NCBI GenBank assembly: GCA_031287245.1 | Contig: JAITTD010000054.1 | Coordinates: forward strand, 1-9,398 | Length of the DNA stretch: 9,398 nt | Reading direction: 5' to 3' | Source of the DNA: Bacteroidales bacterium | Lineage (GTDB): Bacteria; Bacteroidota; Bacteroidia; Bacteroidales; UBA4181 | In this document: in pieces, positions 5,847 to 9,398 of the stretch | Layout of the letters: each line of letters opens with the position of its first letter | How positions within the stretch are numbered: position 1 is the first letter of the stretch | The notes under the pieces: model-generated | The model's database searches: none | The model's input: only the letters and a program-made list of their open reading frames with translations | What the model was told of the DNA's origin: nothing | Translations under genes and position numbers: made by a program

Positions 5847-8090
5847 ATGAATACACGAAAAATCGGAATTTTGGCCTTTGGCCTTTTGGCTGTAATGATA
5901 GCCTTGTTGGGAATTGCTACTTGGGCGGAACATCTGCACGGCAACGAATATGCGTACCAAACGTTCTATAACAGCACGTGGTTCACCTTGCTGTGGATTT
6001 TGCTCGCAACGCTTGCCTGCTATTTCGCCCTTACCGTAGAACTTCACAGGCGAATGGCAGTGTTTGCTCTGCACGTCGCGTTTCTGTTCATTCTACTGGG
6101 TGCGCTCATCACAAGACTGAGCGGTGAACACGGTCAGGTGCATCTTCGCGAAAACAGCGAGGTGGCTGCGTTCATGGACGACCATACGCACAGGAAAGTG
6201 GATTTGCCGTTTTTGCTTTCGCTCAAACAGTTCAAAATTAAGTATTACCCGGGCACCAATTCGCCGGCTGACTACATGAGCGTGGTGCAGGTGAAAGATC
6301 CGAAAGGAAAAAGTTTTGAACAGGAAATTTCCATGAATCATATTCTGAAATACAAAAATTTCAGGTTTTACCAGTCATCCTTCGACAAGGATGAGAAAGG
6401 ATCTATCCTGAGCGTCAGCCACGACCCGTGGGGCATCGGTTTGTCATACACCGGCTATTTCCTGATGTTTGCATCCATGCTTTGGTTGCTTTTCGCGAAA
6501 CGGGAACGCTTCAGAACACTGTTGAAAAAACTTTCGCAAAAGGCAGTGTGTATTGTCTTTTTGGCTGCTTTTCCGCTGTTTGCCGAAGCATCACCAAAGT
6601 TGCAGACGGTTAGCAAAGAGCAAGCCGCCAAGTGGGAACAAGTCAACGTGGATTACAACGGACGCATCTGCCCGATGCAGACGATGGCAAATGATTTCAC
6701 CACGAAAATCACCGGTAAAGACCGCTATCACGACCTCACGGGGGTGCAGTTTTTGTTTGGCTGGCTTTTTTATCCCGAACAATGGCAAAACGAGCCTTTT
6801 ATCAAGATTAAAAGTGACAAATTGCAGAGCATCACAGGAAACAGGGGGGGGAAAGCCTGTTTTGCCGATTTTATTGAGCCGGACGGGACGAACAAACTGG
6901 AACCTTACTATCGTCAGATATATGGTGGGGCAAAATTGGACGGCTGGCTGAAAGAGGCGGCGAAAGTGGATGACAAAATCCATCTGATAGAAATGTTGCT
7001 GGAAGGCGAACTGTTCAAAATATTTCCGATGATTTCTTCCGATGGAGATCTCGAATGGTTTTCGCCCAATATGCAAATACCGCAACAGACCGACAGCATG
7101 GAAGTCATCTTTGCGCAAAACTTTTTCCCGCTTTATTATCAAAGCCTTCAACAGAATGACATCGCCACCTCCGCTCTGTACCTCGACAAACTTTTGTCGT
7201 TTCAGCAAAAAAAGGGCGGCGATGCGATGCCTTCGAGCATGCGCATCCATGCAGAACTGCAATATAACCGGCTCCATTTGTTTTCGCTGCTGTTTAAAAT
7301 CTGTCTTGCGCTTGGCTTGACCGGCTTGGTGATTTTTATCATTTCCACGATTCGCAACCGGCAATATCCGCGCGTAGAAAAAGTTTTCACACCGCTGCTT
7401 GTCGTCACTTTTTGCATTGCCACCGTGGGGCTGGGTTTGCGCACCTGCATCGGCGGGCGCATACCGGTGAGCAACGGCTATGAAACCATGCTGATACTCG
7501 CCTGGTTGAGTTTGCTTACCGGTTTGCTGGCACGCAAATATTCCCTGCTGACAGTGGTTTTCAGTTTTCTGCTGGCGGGCTTTACCCTGTTGGTGGCGCA
7601 TATCAGTTCCATGAGTCCGCAAATGACGCCGTTGATGCCGGTGCTTCAATCGCCCCTGCTCAATATCCACGTGCTCACATTGATGGTGGCATACGGGCTG
7701 TGCGGTTTCATGACCCTGAACAGTCTGACAGCCGTTTCGGTATGGATTTTCGGCAAAAACCGTGCAGACAGGCAGGCACAGATAGAGCGAATGAAAGAGA
7801 TGAGCGAACTTTTCATGTTTCCCGCCACATTCCTGATGGGGGCAGGCATATTCATCGGCGCTGTCTGGGCTAACGTGTCATGGGGACGCTACTGGGGCTG
7901 GGATCCCAAAGAAGTGTGGGCGCTCATCACGTTTCTGCTGATGAGTTTCACTTTTCACAAAAAAACGCTCCAATGGTTTCGCCACCCCATGTTCTACCAC
8001 CTGTTTGTGGTGATCATCTTTCTGGCGGTGCTGATGACCTATTTCGGCGTAAACTATATACTCGGCGGACGGCACAGTTACGCAGGGTGA
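5847..8090 (+). CDS. ccsBA: Fused cytochrome c synthase CcsB-CcsA (ResB-ResC, System II)
   Basis: Integral membrane protein of 747 residues that carries haem across the membrane and attaches it to CxxCH sites of exported apocytochromes. The N-terminal ResB/CcsB part has membrane segments near 6-26, 44-62 and 69-91 (His76 in ALHVAFLF) and 190-206, then a segment near 220-237. A large periplasmic region runs from about 238 to 475. The C-terminal CcsA part has several more membrane segments and the haem-handling signature WGRYWGWDPKEVW (679-691). His608 (NIHVLT), His704 (TFHKK) and His743 (GRHSYAG) sit where the family's external and membrane haem-ligand histidines are expected. The length suits a complete Bacteroidetes fusion. 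It starts 3 bases after the Rid-like gene; its likely client is the di-haem protein at the head of the operon. A run of eight G at 6844-6851 lies within the periplasmic region. Confidence 0.93.
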   Translation: MNTRKIGILAFGLLAVMIALLGIATWAEHLHGNEYAYQTFYNSTWFTLLWILLATLACYFALTVELHRRMAVFALHVAFLFILLGALITRLSGEHGQVHLRENSEVAAFMDDHTHRKVDLPFLLSLKQFKIKYYPGTNSPADYMSVVQVKDPKGKSFEQEISMNHILKYKNFRFYQSSFDKDEKGSILSVSHDPWGIGLSYTGYFLMFASMLWLLFAKRERFRTLLKKLSQKAVCIVFLAAFPLFAEASPKLQTVSKEQAAKWEQVNVDYNGRICPMQTMANDFTTKITGKDRYHDLTGVQFLFGWLFYPEQWQNEPFIKIKSDKLQSITGNRGGKACFADFIEPDGTNKLEPYYRQIYGGAKLDGWLKEAAKVDDKIHLIEMLLEGELFKIFPMISSDGDLEWFSPNMQIPQQTDSMEVIFAQNFFPLYYQSLQQNDIATSALYLDKLLSFQQKKGGDAMPSSMRIHAELQYNRLHLFSLLFKICLALGLTGLVIFIISTIRNRQYPRVEKVFTPLLVVTFCIATVGLGLRTCIGGRIPVSNGYETMLILAWLSLLTGLLARKYSLLTVVFSFLLAGFTLLVAHISSMSPQMTPLMPVLQSPLLNIHVLTLMVAYGLCGFMTLNSLTAVSVWIFGKNRADRQAQIERMKEMSELFMFPATFLMGAGIFIGAVWANVSWGRYWGWDPKEVWALITFLLMSFTFHKKTLQWFRHPMFYHLFVVIIFLAVLMTYFGVNYILGGRHSYAG
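6844..6851 (+). repeat. G8 homopolymer inside ccsBA
   Basis: Eight consecutive G bases encode part of the periplasmic domain (residues N-R-G-G-K, about 332-336). Gain or loss of one base would truncate the protein before its CcsA half. The frame is intact as given. Confidence 0.95.
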
Positions 8091-8093
8091 GCA

Positions 8094-8142
8094 GTAGAGA
8101 CGTTGCACGCAACGTCTTTGTCTTTGCACGCAACGTCTCTAC
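8094..8142. repeat. Palindromic GTAGAGACGTTGC element between convergent genes, probable two-way terminator
   Basis: Arms GTAGAGACGTTGC (8094-8106) and its exact reverse complement (8130-8142) enclose 23 bases. Nested inside is a second hairpin, AGACGTTGC (8098-8106) with GCAACGTCT (8109-8117). TTGCACGCAACGTCT occurs twice directly (8103-8117 and 8124-8138). It fills the whole gap after the ccsBA stop (8088-8090). From memory, GTAGAGACGTTGC-type palindromes are dispersed in many Bacteroidetes and cyanobacteria. It may end transcription from both sides, although there is no clear T-run. Confidence 0.8.
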
Positions 8143-9164
8143 CGTTCAAACCCGTCGCCGTATTCCTTCAAAAACTGTTTGACAAAATCGCCATGAGCCT
8201 CCATGTACTTGTCGTCAATATAAACGCCAAACGACGTGATGTTGCAAATACCCAACCGGGCATAACTTTCTAAATCCGCTTCAAACACATCTTTGCGCCA
8301 GGGCAGTTTCACTGCTGGCTTTTTCCATCGGCTAAACATGGATACATCCAGCCAGTATTCCAGCACAACGGCTGTTTCAGCAGGAAAGACTTCCAGATTT
8401 TCGCGGATCAACTGCATCCAGTCTTCATTGCTCACGCCGTCCCTACCTTTTGACTGCTCGGACAAAGGCGTATCATAACTGCGGGATATAGGCGCAAATT
8501 CAAGGAAAATGCCTTCTTCCGGTTTCACCTGACGGGGAGGAACAAGGGTGTTGATATAAGCCAAATGCGCCAACAGCGCTTCGGGGTCGAAGGCACGCAA
8601 CGCCTTGATGATTTTGTTTTCAAGAATCAAAGCCTGTTCGCTGTCCGAATATTTGGAACATTCGGGACACCGGCACATAGGTTGTCCATCGTCTATCCAG
8701 TAATAGTATCGATGATTGGTAGCCGGCAGCAAGCGGGAATAATGCACCGCATTTTTGCAAACCACATCCAGCGCTTTCTCCGAGTGGACACACAAATTGC
8801 AATCGTTCACCCTGCGTCCCTCAGCGTTCATGCGGAACATCGTTGAATCATCCGCAAATAATTCGCGCGGCAGCAACTGCCCCATGGAATGCAGTTGATG
8901 CTCCACCTTGATGCCGTATTTTTCGCAATCGGCAAGAAACGTTTTCCCCTTTTCCGACCGGATAAAATCAGCCACCTCTTCGGGAAACATGTGCGTTCCG
9001 ATGGTGTTGATACCGGCTTCATGCGCCATTTCGGGCCAGTTGCCCACCGTTTCGAGATCGTGTGCCGCCACCACGATGCCGCGCATCTGAAACTGCGGTT
9101 CTTTCTCTGTGCAGCCCGACAGCATCAGGCTTGCTGCTACGAATGATAAAAAAATCTGCTTCAT
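8139..9164 (-). CDS. DUF4838-type lipoprotein, probable carbohydrate-active enzyme relative
   Basis: 341 residues. The signal peptide MKQIFLSFVAASLMLSGC ends in the lipobox LSGC (lipidated Cys18), so the mature protein is membrane anchored. The body looks like a TIM-barrel-type domain: GIVVAAHDLETVGNWPEMAH (29-48), EAGINTIGTHMF (49-60), HYSRLLPATNHRYYYWIDDG (141-160). A cysteine cluster follows, CRCPEC (164-169), with CNLC at 122-125, possibly a metal site. The run YYYWIDDG-CRCPEC followed by a polar helix, then ALLAHLAYINTL, is the pattern I associate with DUF4838, a family near glycoside hydrolases in Bacteroidetes. A catalytic pair is not assigned. Its stop codon (8139-8141) lies in the palindromic repeat, so the last residues may have been altered by that insertion. 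A promoter precedes it at 9217-9247. Confidence 0.8.
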   Translation of the reverse strand: MKQIFLSFVAASLMLSGCTEKEPQFQMRGIVVAAHDLETVGNWPEMAHEAGINTIGTHMFPEEVADFIRSEKGKTFLADCEKYGIKVEHQLHSMGQLLPRELFADDSTMFRMNAEGRRVNDCNLCVHSEKALDVVCKNAVHYSRLLPATNHRYYYWIDDGQPMCRCPECSKYSDSEQALILENKIIKALRAFDPEALLAHLAYINTLVPPRQVKPEEGIFLEFAPISRSYDTPLSEQSKGRDGVSNEDWMQLIRENLEVFPAETAVVLEYWLDVSMFSRWKKPAVKLPWRKDVFEADLESYARLGICNITSFGVYIDDKYMEAHGDFVKQFLKEYGDGFER

Positions 9165-9216
9165 GATAAAAATAATATTTGTACAATTGTTGACGAGTAC
9201 GCATCTGCACTCGGCA

Positions 9217-9247
9217 CAAAATTAGATGATTTTTTTTGATTTTCAAA
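9217..9247 (-). promoter_or_regulatory. Promoter of the DUF4838-type lipoprotein gene
   Basis: On the minus strand TTTG (9244-9247), a 19-base spacer and TAATTTTG (9217-9224) give an exact match to the Bacteroidetes TTTG / TAnnTTTG consensus. The expected start is near 9210, leaving a leader of about 45 bases before ATG 9164. Confidence 0.8.
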
Positions 9248-9259
9248 GCGCAAGACGGG

Positions 9260-9301
9260 TTAATTACGAATTACGAATGAAAAATTACGAATTACGAATG
9301 A
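9260..9301. repeat. ATTACGAATT intergenic repeat, right copy
   Basis: Two blocks of TTACGAATTACGAAT separated by a short A-run. The reverse complement shares CGTAATTCGTAATTTTT with 2111-2127. It overlaps the end of the receptor fragment and supplies its stop codon. Confidence 0.75.
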
Positions 9302-9398
9302 ACCCGAAACCTGGGTTATCCCAATACAACACATTCCTGCCATCGAATTTAGGACCCCATTGCATATTACTGGAAATCGAACTTTTGTAGTCTTGTCC
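9285..9398 (-). pseudogene. Fragment of a SusC/RagA-like TonB-dependent receptor, cut by a repeat
   Basis: The minus-strand frame entering from the right edge gives 37 residues, ending at TAA 9285-9287. It includes SSNMQWGPKFDGRNVLYWDN, which resembles the WGPK-DG-WD stretch found in the middle of SusC/RagA outer-membrane receptors (normally about 1000 residues). The last residues (IRNS) and the stop come from the ATTCGTAA repeat, so the beta-barrel C-terminus is absent. No SusD gene follows; the next gene on this strand is the DUF4838-type lipoprotein. I read it as a remnant left by a deletion or insertion. The identification rests on a short stretch. The N-terminal part lies outside the window. 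Confidence 0.5.

Noticed and set aside
6591..7670. Minus-strand frame of 359 codons opposite ccsBA
   Set aside because: Low-complexity, His/Arg/Gln-rich composition typical of antisense to a membrane protein gene; ccsBA is unambiguous on the other strand.

Overview
The window looks like chromosomal DNA of a member of the Bacteroidota, most likely the order Bacteroidales. Four things suggest this. Promoters match the Bacteroidetes consensus (TTTG, about 19-21 bases, TAnnTTTG). Starts lack a strong Shine-Dalgarno sequence. Two lipoproteins carry typical lipoboxes. The protein families present (BACON domain, 21-residue cysteine/asparagine leucine-rich repeats, DUF4838, SusC-like receptor, fused CcsBA) are characteristic of this phylum. 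I cannot name the species.

Layout, left to right. Positions 1-1595 (minus strand) hold one long gene, still open at the left edge: a surface lipoprotein with two nearly identical BACON-like domains, an EF-hand-like segment and at least 13 leucine-rich repeats. Positions 1596-2198 are non-coding between divergent genes. They hold a strongly structured, rod-shaped RNA candidate on the minus strand (about 1669-1850; 6S-like in shape) with a good promoter, two short interspersed repeat elements and the promoter of the next operon.

Positions 2199-8090 (plus strand) are a tight three-gene operon. The first gene encodes an exported beta-propeller protein with two CxxCH haem sites that resembles the hydrazine synthase alpha-subunit family. 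The second encodes a protein with two Rid/chorismatase-like domains. The third encodes a fused CcsB-CcsA cytochrome c synthase. The obvious reading is that the third protein attaches haem to the first in the periplasm, while the middle protein does a cytoplasmic enamine/imine- or chorismate-type reaction that cannot be read from sequence. No hydrazine synthase partner subunits are visible, so hydrazine synthesis is not implied.

Positions 8091-8142 are a palindromic repeat between convergent genes; its right arm supplies the stop codon of the gene behind it. Positions 8139-9164 (minus strand) encode a DUF4838-type lipoprotein, probably acting on carbohydrate, behind a textbook promoter. At 9285-9398 the minus strand holds a fragment that looks like the middle of a SusC/RagA TonB-dependent receptor, stopped by a short ATTCGTAA-type repeat. 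A related copy of that repeat lies in inverted orientation just upstream of the cytochrome operon, so the two copies flank about 7 kb.
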